From Hysterangium stoloniferum (taxonomy: Eukaryota; Basidiomycota; Agaricomycetes; Hysterangiales; Hysterangiaceae), in NCBI GenBank assembly GCA_015178975.1, contig WHVD01000001.1, positions 992,001 through 1,056,000 on the forward strand: 64,000 nucleotides of DNA, in the 5' to 3' direction. The position numbers and the translations under genes were made by a program. The notes below the pieces were generated by a model. That model searched no databases. It was not told where the DNA came from and was given only the letters and a program-made list of their open reading frames with translations. Position 1 is the first letter of the stretch, and each line of letters starts with the position of its first letter. This document shows, piece by piece, positions 27,931 through 39,206 of this stretch.

Positions 27931-29224
27931 TACACGCCGCATGCCATATCTGCCGCCAAGCCTCAAAACAGAATGCGACATTGTGTCGTACATCTCCGTC
28001 ATAGCCTTTTCCTTTTCCTTTTTTTTTTGGTTGTCTTGTCTTTCACCTCGCATCGCATCGTATCGTATCCTGCATTTTACCCCCCTGCACCTGCACCGCC
28101 TCCGCGTCCTCGTCCTATGCCCGTCCCTCCCCTCTCGTACTCGACTCGTGTCCTCGCTCGGGACAGCTCTGGCGTTCCAATCCTGATGTTATAGTATTTT
28201 GCATACGCTTGTGCTCGCTCTCTGGCTCTGGCGTGCGCTTTCTTGTCCCGCCCCACCGCCCCTCATCTCCTTTTTCCTGGAATGCCGTTTTTTCACATGC
28301 TCCGGGCCGTGATTTTTTGTCTTCTCTTTTCTTTTTTACGTGTGTTCGGAGTCACTCGGCTCGGGTATAACTCGGACCGGACTCCGTCCACCACTCCCCA
28401 CTCCCCACTCGGCCGATTCAAGCCACCATATCGTGATATACATCGACTATCGGTGTTCCTTTTTTTTTTTTTTTTTTCCATGTTGCCTTTTTTTTACAAA
28501 AAAAAAAGAAGGGAGAAGAGAGCGTGAAGTTTTTTTTTAGATCATGCCCTGCCATCCTTATCAAAGCGATCGATCGTATTCCACCGTATCCCATCTTACC
28601 CTATTATTTATATTATGTTGTGCCGTTGGTGTAGTAATCGTGTTTTATACGGCTGTAGATGTATCTATCCCATACTGGGGTTGTTATATATAGGTTTATT
28701 GTATGATGTGTACAGTCGAGTCTGTGAATAATCCATGGCTGTGATATCCCCTAGTCGATGCCATCTCCCGACAGGGCTTTAGTAGATTAGACTCAGTAGA
28801 CATATTTTATGGCATTACAAACACACTAGTCGCGGGGAATCGCAGATACGCTCCGGGCTGTTCGAGATGTTCACCAGTTGATAAAAAGCAGCTTGCTGTA
28901 GGATCCGGGGAGATTCTTGAATGTCACTGGACTTGACACCTGCTGCGCGCGTGTGTGCTCTCTGCTCCCGGTTGTTAGTGAAAACCGCGTCGAATGTCAT
29001 GGTTTATTCTTCGAAGGCTTTTAGAAGAAAGCAGACGGCATCATTGCCGGTTCTCGTCGGTGTCGTGCATGGTAGAAGCAGGGAGATAGCGGTTGTCGGC
29101 GTCTTCTATCGGTTTATATAACAAGAGGCCATGACGAGGATCATCGATGTCGTCAAAACCATACCAATCTTGTATGATGACCATTGGAAGCCTCCAGACG
29201 TGTATTGCGACTATTGTATAGATG
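27931..29224. other. intergenic, low-complexity pyrimidine tracts
   Basis: The 3' region of the PP2C gene is strongly CT-rich with T-runs near 28019, 28460-28476 and 28487, followed by unremarkable sequence. The several short open frames here have low-complexity products and are not supported. Confidence 0.5.
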
Positions 29225-29545
29225 AGAGGGCAACACCGGTAAGACTGTAGGTACGCATTTCCGGGGGTGCCCCAAAACGATAGCATGTGATGGTTTCAGT
29301 GTAGAAAATGTGTAGTTCGAAAATCGTCACTGTGCTCTGTGCCGAAACTGCTCGTCCCTGGGACTATATGAATAGTGCTAATCATAAGGTGTGATACAGG
29401 GCCAACGCACGGCCCGAGACCTGGCTGCCCGCTGAAAAAGCTGGTACAGTCAAAACCTTCGGCTAATGGGAGTCAATACTTCGGAAGGGACAGGTTCCGG
29501 TTCTGAGGCGATACAAGCGGGTGCATCAGCAAACCTGTGGCGCGG
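29225..29545 (+). repeat. dispersed repeat, copy 1
   Basis: About 300 bp aligning by eye with 32699-33008 in the same orientation. Shared blocks include CACCGGTAAGACTG, CTCTGTGCCGAAA, GTGATACAGGG, GGAGTCAATACTTCGGAAGG and GGGTGCATCAG. Divergent, with no coding signal. Nature unknown; it could be an old element terminus. Confidence 0.7.
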
Positions 29546-30419
29546 TCCGAGTTCCCGCGTCCTGGCAGCTGGCGAAGAGATTCGCATATTCCCACGTTGT
29601 TGGTCCCTCGTTGAATTCCGCCGAGACCACTTTTGCCGCATTGAGGAAGGTTCGTTCTGTGGGTACTCCGGTGGATCGCAGAGCCCGAACTGGCGGAGGG
29701 ATCACTCACAAGGGTGACCGGTTTCCAGAGGAAGAGCCGGTGCCGTCCACTGGCGAAGGATGGGTGGGCCCTGCTTAAGGATTTTCTCCTTGAGTTCATC
29801 AATCCTGTTGCTTGGGGACACCCTCGCTGGAAAGGCATCGCCCACAACCTATGGGCATCGCTGACGACGATACAGACAAGGGTAAGGGCGTGGTTCCTGA
29901 CTTGTAAAAGTGAGGCTGCATAAACCTCTCAATAAAATTGCGCACATGCTAATAAACTTGCGCTCTCTTCCAATACTGCATATTTGCTGAGAAAGCTCCA
30001 CTAGCTATCAGGAAATAAGTATGTATACATATTTTAATACGAGCAAACCAACCAGACATAAAGTACTATACAATTTAGCTCGAGTCGTCAGTCATTCGTC
30101 AAAGCGTAGTACATCACTAGGCGTTGTAAGTGATGAAACATGAGCAATAGGAGCTACCCCACTCTAATCTGTAATACGGCTTACCTCGACTTCCTGAATT
30201 TTTACCAGACCATGATGACGACTCTCGTTATTGAAAGGCTGACAGAATCTATATAAGGGCAGGAGTTGTTGAATAACACCATCGAAATATATGCGGCCCA
30301 AGTTGACCGACCCCAAGACCATCTAATCTCGGACATAGGCACCCGGTATCCATAACACGCCATTAGTGGTGCCTAGCAATATATAAGGTCAAGTATATAA
30401 TCTGGAACTACAGTAGTAT

Positions 30420-30456
30420 TACCTCAGTCCGTTATACAATAAACGAGACTGAGGTA
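30420..30456. repeat. perfect hairpin, TACCTCAGTC / GACTGAGGTA
   Basis: Ten-base perfect inverted repeat with a 17-nt loop CGTTATACAATAAACGA. The stem end and loop are repeated at 30534-30560. Confidence 0.8.
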
Positions 30457-30484
30457 AGTAAAGATTGTTATGTATCGGTACTTG

Positions 30485-30514
30485 ATGTAACTAATAAATG
30501 TTTATTAGTTACAT
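30485..30514. repeat. perfect palindrome with 14-bp arms
   Basis: ATGTAACTAATAAA, then TG, then the exact reverse complement TTTATTAGTTACAT. Lies between two copies of the CAGTC hairpin. Confidence 0.85.
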
Positions 30515-30533
30515 TTAGGTACATAAAATATAC

Positions 30534-30560
30534 CAGTCCGTTATACAATAAACGAGACTG
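30534..30560. repeat. hairpin CAGTC / GACTG, same loop as 30430-30446
   Basis: A second copy of the CAGTC-CGTTATACAATAAACGA-GACTG unit 104 bp downstream of the first. Confidence 0.75.
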
Positions 30561-30647
30561 AGTTACATTTAGGTTTTACTTTCTAACAGGAGTTGCCCGA
30601 GACTACTGTACATCAGCTTAGGGAAGCAAAACTCAATAAACGAACTC

Positions 30648-30687
30648 ACCTCAGTCGCTGCCTAAGATGGGTGGAAACGACTGAGGT
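30648..30687. repeat. perfect hairpin ACCTCAGTCG / CGACTGAGGT
   Basis: Ten-base perfect stem with a 20-nt loop unlike that of the first two copies. Confidence 0.8.
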
Positions 30688-31243
30688 CTCTGTAGGTAAG
30701 CCGGAGGTATACTCGCATAACATTATTAAGTGAAGCGAAAACAACTACGCTGTCTCCGAGGTTAAAGGAACATATGAAATGACCAGAGTCCGTTGGAAAT
30801 ATTCCTGAGTTTGTGGAGATTTGTGGAGGTTGTTTACTGTAAGGATCTCCGTAAGGGCCAAAATCCTCCGGAGTTTGCGGCATTTTGTCAAAGGCCAACC
30901 AAACAAAAATACTCTTGTGTCTGTTCCATGCCTCTAATAAGTCGGGCGACGAGACTTTTCAGGTCCAGAACAGGGCTGCGCTCGTCATGAAGTAAATCGA
31001 TCTAGTGAATGATGATGAAACAGGCGCGATTTGTATAGCGGGTGCTTGTGTTGGGATTTATTAGGATATGTTGCAAGCCGTTGAGCTTGATGGTCTCATA
31101 CTGTACAGTAGCTTAGTCATCGGATGTATTTCGTTAAGGGTTTTGTCACCCCTTCACCCACATGGAAACCTGCCGCATATTCTTACAGCTTGTGCTTTCA
31201 TGTGTGATGAGTTCCGATCGCACGTTGAAGGCGGGATGGGATC

Positions 31244-32326
31244 GTGATGCTCAATTTCAGCTCGAGATTAGCCCTGTACGGTGTAAAAATCGGAGAACTA
31301 CCTGGGAACAGTCAACTCACAGAGCAGCAGATGCCGAAACACAAATCATTGTTACCACTCCCGAAACATGGAGATGCTGCCATACTGGCCGTAAATACCT
31401 CGCTGCCAGGATTACGACTTCAAGGGGGCTGCGCCGCATTCTCCAACGACGCTTTAACAGCTGAACAAAATACCACCTCCTTCTTAACCTTCTGCGACAA
31501 CTCTCCTCCTCTCGATCACGACCAAGTGGTGGATATGAATATCTCTTTTGGCAATGCAAACGTCACGTATAGCCATTGCACATACCCACAGGTCACAACA
31601 GGTCCTCCAGTCCCAATTCTACCGCCACAGCCTATATCTTCTTTCAAACCAGCAACGGAAGTGTAGACATCGCCGGTATGGTCAGATGTCAATCGAATTT
31701 CTCACTCAGTACTGCATCACTATCGTCGGGGGCGTCTCTGACCTACAACGCATTTCTCTCCAACGTCACCTACCGCAATCTGATACCGGGGGTGGGGATT
31801 GCGGACCCTCTTTCCGCCACACTTGCGGGCTTGGTCGGTGCGAACGCTACGAAGGAGGACTTTGACTTTGAAAGCGGTCCAATAATGATGAAACAGCTAG
31901 GGTAGAATCTTACCCTCGGCAGTAGCAACGTCAACTTTGCCCAGCCAAGTCTTGACATTTTCGCAAACCGAATATGGCTTGGCGTTGCACACATGACGGC
32001 GGGAATTGGTTTACTATCCACTTCATCGGATACTCCCTACGATGCGCCAATTACCCTCCTACTACCTGGTCGAAAACGCTCAACACCAGGCCTCGTTGTG
32101 TCGCTTGTCTTGTGAGCCTTGTGGCTAGGTGGGTTGGTATATGTTTCCATTAGGGGTTATCGTTCCTCTATCGACTCTGGTATTGGAAGTCGTGTTGCGG
32201 CTTTTCTACATGCGAAGGATTCTCGCATACATACAAGGGATGATGTGCCATTGCAGGATTTTATGACCGATAGCGAACCTCGTAGAGAGTTCGACCATCA
32301 GCGTATTCGGGAGAGTCTGAGGTAGT
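31244..32326 (+). pseudogene. decayed basidiomycete-type membrane protein, function unknown
   Basis: A glycoprotein-like sequence is readable over 1.1 kb but broken by a frameshift near 31600, TAG at 31903-31905 and TGA near 32114. Pieces in order: GVKIGELPGNS, FGNANVTYSHC, then in the second frame TAYIFFQTSNGSVDIAG, LTYNAFLSNVTYRN, LDIFANRIWLGVAHMTAG, a hydrophobic segment TPGLVVSLVL-ALWLGGLVYVSI (probable C-terminal TM) and a charged tail ending at 32326. The long Asn-glycosylation-rich ectodomain with one C-terminal TM resembles large families of unnamed agaricomycete membrane proteins. The N-terminal part was not found upstream. No function assigned. Confidence 0.6.
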
Positions 32327-32698
32327 GAGCATATCAATGCACTAGGTGAGATATATATGTATATGAAACATGGGACATATATATCTGACAGAACGATGGA
32401 CATGAAATATCTACAATGGATGCAAATATTGCACTGTAATTAAGAATTTGGCGGAGAGGGGAGCAGTTGCACAACAGTTGCACCCATAATATGAGGGAGA
32501 AGATATGACTACATATATCAAGAGTATCTACAACAATTTGTCATGCGTATGCATTAATAGTTTTTGTGACAATCAGCATAGCGCGCCTCGTTCCGGGTGT
32601 GTGACACGGGCTATGGGAATTTGGCGTGAGAGGTAGCGTGATTGTAACAAATACAATTAAATTGCTGCAAGAGGTGGGGTGCGACTATTGCCCTAGTG

Positions 32699-33008
32699 AG
32701 AGGGTAACACCGGTAAGACTGCAAGTAAGCATTTACGGGTACCCAAGAACCATAGCATTTGGTTCAATTGTATAGTTCAAGTTTGAAAAGAACATTGTCA
32801 CTTTGCTCTGTGCCGAAAAAAAAATAAACTGCTCGCCCTTGGGACCATAATAATAGTGTTGATCATAAGATGTGATACAGGGTCCAGCGGCCTGAAAACT
32901 TTCAGCCAACACACCTTTGGAGTCAATACTTCGGAAGGAACAGGGTCGGGGTCTGAGTTGACGTGTCAGGGCAAACGTACCAAATTGGGTGCATCAGTAA
33001 ACGTCAAA
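32699..33008 (+). repeat. dispersed repeat, copy 2
   Basis: Partner of 29225-29545. Immediately precedes the tandem duplication in front of the dioxygenase gene. Confidence 0.7.
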
Positions 33009-33092
33009 GGGGGTAGCACACCACTAATAGTCGTGTGCGTCTGGAAATGCGCGGTCGACGCATGGGTATCACGTCATGCTCGTCATACGGAA

Positions 33093-33329
33093 TGGAAATC
33101 TTTTGAGGCATGTCTGTCTCTGCGAAGGGAAAATGGAGAATATTTTCACTGACAGATTCTCTTCAAGTAGACACACAAAACATCAAATCCGACTCACACA
33201 TCTATCGTGGAAATCGTTTGAGGAATGTCTGTCTTTGCAAAGGGAAATTGGAGAATGGGCCATATTTTGACTCATACATTTTCTTCAAGTAGACGCACAG
33301 GAAATCAAATCCGACTCATCCATCTGTCA
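33093..33329 (+). repeat. tandem duplication (~115 and 122 bp) up to the dioxygenase ATG
   Basis: Two head-to-tail units, 33093-33207 and 33208-33329, each running from TGGAAATC-TTTGAGG through TCTTCAAGTAGACRCAC to ATCAAATCCGACTCA. The second unit ends directly at the proposed start codon. Confidence 0.85.
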
Positions 33330-34703
33330 ATGTCTAATTTAGAAGGTGAAAGAAATAATAACAAAACTAATGAGAGTATACGACCACCCCTCACGCCTGC
33401 TGAGAAGGAATCCCTAACTCGTCTTACCGGAGTCTTGAAAAAGATCGATGCTCAGTTCTGGTGCGGCGGCACCGTCAACTGTATGTACAGTATTAGTTTT
33501 CCTGCACAGGTCGATAAGATAGACAAACTCGTCGAAGCTTGTAAGCCCTCACCTCTCGGACGGGGCAAGGAAACGGTACACGATGAGGATTACCGGAAAG
33601 CTCGTGAGTTGTCGAAAGACGACTTTTCAATTACGGCGGATATTCTGAGTGATAGTGGTGTCCTTGAGAGCATTTGTTCTCTTACGGCCCCCGTCAGCAA
33701 CGACGGTGTTGTCATAGCACGCCTCAGCAAACTTAACGTCTATACGTCTGGCGGATTCTTCAAAGCACACCGTGACACTCCCCGGCAAGGCCGCCATATC
33801 GGAACTCTCCTGGTTGCACTCCCCTCCTCCTACAAAGGCGGTATTCTTAGGGCGGCTCACGAAGGAGAAGAGATAAAATTTTCATGGGAGGATGAGATAT
33901 CTGAGTCCGACCACGGAATTTCCTTGCCTTGGGCATTCATCTTCTCGGATGTAGAACACGAGGTGCTTCCTGTCACCTCAGGTGTACGCATCTCACTTGC
34001 TTTCGACATATTCGCATCCCAAGGTACCCACCCGACTGGATACAATGCGATAGAGGCAAGGACCCCTCCCATATTCGGTAACATTGAACATTTGTTGAAG
34101 AAAGAAGATTTTTTGCCCGGAGGAGGGAGGGTCGCGATCGCTCTATCACATGTGTACCCTTTCGACATCTCCAAACCAAACCCCGACGTGTTTCCCCAAG
34201 ATCTCAAGGGTTCCGATGCCGCTTTATATTGTGCTCTTTCTGCGCTTGAATTAACCGTGAAAATTTGTGCCGTGTATACATTGGATGAAGACGTTGAAGA
34301 TCACTTTCCAGATGACGAATACAGCCCGGGCGCTTCACGTGATCCTATCCTTTTTACTGCCGATAAATTCCGATTTATAGAAAGTGATGCTTCGGGAGGC
34401 TGGGATGAGACATCCGAAAGAGAGGTGCTCGAGAATGAGTACGGAGCTGTTGCGGATCCTAATATTATATGTAAGGCTCATTCTCTGGGACATTACTTAC
34501 AAGATATTCATCCTTCATTTTCGCGTAAAGGGGCTCGTAAACCAAAATCGCTGGGTGTAGAAACTGGAGGCTACATCGCATACGGCAACGAAGCGACTTT
34601 TAAAAGCGTGTATGTGAATGCCGCTATTGTTATGGACATCCCTCCCAAAGGTAAAGGTGTCAGAGAAGCAAATCATGGTGGAAAGCGAAAGAGAACAGCT
34701 TGA
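33330..34703 (+). CDS. 2OG-Fe(II) oxygenase (prolyl-4-hydroxylase-like fold), intronless
   Basis: Predicted 2-oxoglutarate-dependent iron dioxygenase of 457 residues. The iron-binding facial triad and co-substrate Arg are visible: His147-x-Asp149 in GFFKAHRDTPR, His210 in FSDVEHEVLPV and Arg220 in TSGVRISLAFD, with the expected spacing of the P4Hc/2OG-FeII_Oxy fold and the internal strand HIGTLLVALPSSYKGG. The C-terminal ~220 residues (from FGNIEHLLKK) belong to the long form common in basidiomycetes and have no assigned function. It ends with a basic tail (GGKRKRTA). Start: ATG33330 rather than the upstream alternative in the same frame, because sequence before it is a tandem DNA duplication that would encode repeats of it. 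Substrate unknown; no introns, unlike all neighbours, which could mean retroposition or family habit. Confidence 0.85.
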   Translation: MSNLEGERNNNKTNESIRPPLTPAEKESLTRLTGVLKKIDAQFWCGGTVNCMYSISFPAQVDKIDKLVEACKPSPLGRGKETVHDEDYRKARELSKDDFSITADILSDSGVLESICSLTAPVSNDGVVIARLSKLNVYTSGGFFKAHRDTPRQGRHIGTLLVALPSSYKGGILRAAHEGEEIKFSWEDEISESDHGISLPWAFIFSDVEHEVLPVTSGVRISLAFDIFASQGTHPTGYNAIEARTPPIFGNIEHLLKKEDFLPGGGRVAIALSHVYPFDISKPNPDVFPQDLKGSDAALYCALSALELTVKICAVYTLDEDVEDHFPDDEYSPGASRDPILFTADKFRFIESDASGGWDETSEREVLENEYGAVADPNIICKAHSLGHYLQDIHPSFSRKGARKPKSLGVETGGYIAYGNEATFKSVYVNAAIVMDIPPKGKGVREANHGGKRKRTA

Positions 34704-35904
34704 ATAACGTCTTCTAAATAACGAGCTTACTTTTTTTTTGTTACTCAATGCCGAATATATAACATTCTTACTGAATCATACCAGTGTGTTGGAAATGTAT
34801 ATTCGGCTATCTCCCGTGATCTCAGAGAGTCACAGGGTATTTGAGCAACGGCCATGAATAAGATATGTGAGTGGTGCGGAGGAAGGTCGTGTCTGCCTAT
34901 TATATAGTCCTAATTTGCATTGGAGAGCAGATTGGTGTCACTGTTTGGTTTTCACTAACATTCCCATACATGATACGGTTGAAATATGTAATAATTTTTG
35001 TAGCTGATGCAGAAAGAAAATTCAGTCTTTGAAGTTGTTATATTATGCTAACCGTTGGCCCTTTGTTTACAGTTATTCATAACCTTGTGACCTGAGATTT
35101 CCACCAATACTCAGGCTTAAGTTCTGATCATTTCGTTAATAACGGTTGTTGACAGCTGGCCGACGCATTATAGCATACTTGATCAAGTAAGTATCCATCA
35201 TCATGATAGATCTGAAAGAGTTATATTTTGCACAATTTCGAAAACGTCAAGCACCCCTACAGATCTACTTTACGTTTCGTGAATACTTGCAAAGGTTTCT
35301 CGAAACGAGCTTACATGGCCTCTTCAAACGACTCTTAAGGGTCGCTGGTCGAGCTCGACATCGAGAGCACATCGCGGAATGGTGCGGCAATGGCAGACCG
35401 ATTTGTTGGCCAGAAGTAAATCAACATTAGAGCGTGGAAGATAAGCTTGGATAGACTTGAAAACTTTCACGCGAAAGCTAAAAAAACAGTGCAAACCTTC
35501 CTCCCAGACATATCTCCCGCTCGCTGATATTCAACACCCAAGTATTACGACTACACCATCGGGAGCCGAACTAGAGACACTGTTGAGGCTTGAGCTGTGC
35601 ATCCGTAAATGGTGCGGAGAGCTCTTTGGACAGTAGTTGTCCGACAAGATCACTTACAGAGGGAAATGCTCCCCCAAAGATGCCAGCAACTCCTTTTATT
35701 ATCAATCAAGACCCTATTACATTATACCTGTAACAATCATTATATCTCAGTCGACGGGTAGATAGGAATCGACTGAGGTAGCTCTTGGTAGTTTGAGTGT
35801 ATTTATACGTCTCCGGACAGTGATGCCCGTAAATCACATGCTTCTCACTGACTCCCAATTGTATTACGTCTTAGAGCATGCGTAAGCCCTCATTTCACAA
35901 CACC
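34704..35904. other. intergenic with one CTCAGTCG hairpin
   Basis: No gene recognised. A 75-codon open frame at 35203-35430 is not supported. A hairpin lies at 35746-35777. Confidence 0.5.
35746..35777. repeat. hairpin CTCAGTCG / CGACTGAG
   Basis: Eight-base perfect stem, loop ACGGGTAGATAGGAAT. Same stem as the hairpins at 30420-30687. Confidence 0.75.
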
Positions 35905-36393
35905 TTTGACAGGTAATGATATGTTGGTAGAGTTAATAGCACCGAAGAGTTAGCTTTGGACATGAATTCCTGCAATGCCAACTGGACCGGAGACGATCTT
36001 TCCCCTTCCAGACGTCGGCTCGCGCGAGAGCAACCAGAACTGATCGCCCAAAGATCAGCCGCACCAGAATTTAATACAGTTCTTTGCTAGAATCGGTGAA
36101 CACAATATATATCTGACCGAAAACCATCGGCATTGGCATGTCGCGGACCTGGATCTGGACCGAATACGTATGCGACCGACGTTGTAATGTCGTGTATTGA
36201 AATTTCAGAGGCACCAAACTCACATGTCTGAGTTGTCGCCCAGACCTATGGCTACGGACTCCTGCCGTCTGCTTAACGATGGACCCGTTCGTCTTGTGAT
36301 GGGGAACGTAGCAATTAGCCCACGCTCTGCTTGGACGGATGAAGCAAAACAATAGCCCGAAGGGAGAGATAAATTTATAAAAGCTCGTAACAT
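35905..36393 (-). pseudogene. A1 aspartic protease, truncated inverted copy (copy E)
   Basis: On the minus strand the ATG at 36393 opens a signal peptide and pro-region clearly homologous to the three intact copies (MLRAF...; RRTGPSL, RRQES, IGLGDNSD in the corrected frame), followed by the exon-1 GTGAGT donor and exon-2 sequence YSVQIQV. The active-site region is degenerate (GAADLWAIS after a damaged intron) and only fragments such as KIVSGPVGIAGI and LFGAINSTN follow. Everything downstream of exon 3 is absent. Its 5' flank continues to about 37700, also inverted. Confidence 0.8.
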
Positions 36394-37700
36394 GGTTGTT
36401 TCCTAGTGTAAAGAACAAGGACGGAAGGAAGGCTTGATAGAGGGTGGAAGCCCTGGGGTCTCTAATCCGAACCTGTGCGGGCCATGCGCCAGCCAGCGAT
36501 TAAGGTCTAAATTTAAAATGTCAAGCCTGAAGTTGCGATATAACTTACGTGCTTCCTTATAATATCATATTAAAAATAGTATGAGTTGACTTACTGTAAT
36601 ACACAATCTACAAGGGGGTGCTAGACTTGTAATAGAAGTACTTGTTTGTCAATCAATGTATCAGTAGTGAATCACCTTCTGACATGATAGGTTTGGTGCT
36701 AGTTTAGGTGTACACTGGTTCTGTCATGCATTAGCCTCAGAATGCATGGTTCACAATTAGCATCTTCATATGAAAAAGTGAAGAAATGGGGGAACCACCC
36801 CTAGGAAAAGGGTGTTTTCATCACCAATTCCAACATATCATCAGAAAGACTTGGAAGCTCCGCGATCACAAGATCGGTAACTGTGCGAGCCGTGCGCAGC
36901 GGAGTGGGTTGTCAAAATCTTCCCCCGAGCTGACAGCTAATGGTTAAGGTCTAAATCTAAAACGTCAAGCCTTCTAACTGATGTGCTTCCTTATAATCAA
37001 TCAGAAAGACTTGGAAGCTTCGCGATCACCAAATCGGTAAAATCCATGTTTCCCGCAAATTTTTCGACAAGAGGCGCATAAATAACACGATCCGTTCGGA
37101 CATGTGACATAGTGTTAGGTACCAAAGCGAGCTCAATTCGCCCCGCCGCCAAAGACAATTCAAAGAAATTCGGAGAGAAAGAGAGGAGGGACGCCACGGT
37201 CACCTGGTCTGATCTAACATACGGAATACAGACTACCAAAATGTAATATATAGGCATAAGATCATTATAATATTATTAATTACTGTTCCAGGTGTTGAAG
37301 ATTTTCAGACGAAAGATAAAAATGACCGAATGGTTTAATGTAGATCATGGTGAATGACGGACATTTCCTCATCAATCAGGAAACCTCAACCAGAACCTGT
37401 AGAGAACATACTCTGACGCAGTGGTTAAATAGGCACTTTCCGTCCCAGCCGGCACCAATTTTGGACCGACAGAAGACGTTGACGCTTGTAGATGGAACAT
37501 CATCAATTGAAGGTACCCAACGGCTCGCCGGTGACAAGCCACTTCGTCACGGGAAAACCATATACAGCTTGGCACAATTTGCAAATTCTGAAAGATCTTG
37601 TTGACATCACGAGAGCTGCTTATCATTCTACGGATCAGCATTGCATGCACGGCAGCCTTCTTGCAACCCTTTGAAACTGGCGTTGAGACCCGCTAATATA
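36394..37700 (-). repeat. inverted 5'-flank block of protease copy E
   Basis: Sequence upstream of copy E, matching in reverse orientation the 5' flanks of copies A-C and the block at 57880-58620 (shared AGCTTGTCAYCAGCGARCCGT-type and TTTCAGACGAAAGA-type blocks). Contains a local duplication of about 90 bp (36840-36877 and 37005-37042, CAGAAAGACTTGGAAGCT-CGCGATCAC). No gene. Confidence 0.65.
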
Positions 37701-39057
37701 TCTTCAAGTGGGACCCCACTGCACTATAGTTACCACTGAGAACTTGAAGTCAATAAGCCTCGATATATAGCCTCACAATGTAACTCTGTACATAAATACT
37801 AGTTACTGCACCGATAAAGCGGTTTCCAAGTTGAATCTAGCCGGCTATTAATAATTTAACCTTCATTAAGTCCAAGAAATTGATATATACCCGGAACCGG
37901 TCCATGTTGGCCGCTTGAAGAAACTGAGGTATTGAGCGGTGAGAGATCTGCAGTTTCCCACGTCTGATTCGGAATGTAGCGGACATCTCCCTTTTGGGCC
38001 ACAACGCGTGGTTTTCAACGAGCATTTTGAAATTTGCAGCTTTTTAGGTTGTGACTACATGATTGTCATTTCTATCGTAGACATGAACTGGCTGATATGA
38101 CATGATCAGTTTCAGCCTGCCCATCAGCACATACGGGATCTGAGCCATGGGGAGATTTCAACGTCATAGCCTTTTTGTCAAGTATCGAAGCACAGATACA
38201 CAGCGTAGCAATGCAATCTGTTGGAACGTGTACTACATGAAACAGAGATTCCGGGATCGGCATCTATTTTAAATTTAAAGGATCTGACTCCATAGGACAT
38301 ACGATCGAGGATACACAAAAAGAACACTTGATCCCTTTGTTCCTCAATTCCCTTTGTTCTACGTATTGACATTGTTCTCTATATGATAATTAAACTACGT
38401 AGTTTCACCATCTCCACCTTAGTCCGATATATACTAACACGAGACTGAGATATTTTACTACGATCTTGATTTCTAACACGATCTAAAGCGCCGGTTTCCG
38501 ATCGTTCCAGTGCTCATCAATGAGAATTAATAAGACAATAGGTCCTGCCGGCCAGTCAACTTCACAATCCGGGTCTTTAAATGGGAATTGTGGCGTTGTG
38601 GGGTGAGCTGTTGATCATCACAGTGTACCTTTTAAGAACATGCAACGGTGCCAATACTTCCCATATGGGAACTCCGGACGGCTGAGAACTGGGGTTGCAA
38701 ACTACCTGTCAGCAGAATGAATGAATTGGTGAAACCGAAAGTTCGTGGATAGTTGATTAACATCCTAGCCGTTTCTTGCGGTGGCTGTTGCATGTCAAAG
38801 TCTTGGACCTGATGAAGTTGAATTGCGCCATAATCCGCGGAATGGAAAATGGCTTCATCAGTGCGTTAATTAACACTTATCCGAGTCAACAGATAGCATT
38901 GCATGGCTATTGAGGTTTGATGATTGCTCAGTGGCGACTGTAGTCTGAGGTCCCCAAGATACATTGGCGGGCTTACCTGCCGGTAGAGAAAAGGTCAGGA
39001 AAGGGTTGTAGATGCAGTCATGCCATTTGTAGAGATTTAAAAGGATAAGCAGCTCTC

Positions 39058-39206
39058 CCGATGTTTGCGGCCCCCCCCCGATGTTTACGGTCCCCCCCGA
39101 TGTTTACGGTCCCCCCCGATGTTTACGGTCCCCCTCGATGTTTACGGCCCCCCCCCCCCCGATGTTTACGCCCCCCCCCCTCCCCCCCGATGTTTACGGC
39201 CCCCTT
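39058..39206. repeat. tandem array of GATGTTTACGG + C-runs, about seven units
   Basis: Repeated GATGTTTACGG followed by runs of 5-12 C. The minus strand has seven or more G-runs of at least five, a strong G-quadruplex candidate. The equivalent position in copy B (about 45036) has a single related unit. Confidence 0.9.

Larger units (their letters stand above)
29546..31240. other. intergenic with hairpin cluster
   Basis: No gene recognised. The stretch 30420-30687 contains three CTCAGTC-type hairpins and a 30-bp palindrome, listed separately. Short open frames near 29473-29923 show no family signal. Confidence 0.45.
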
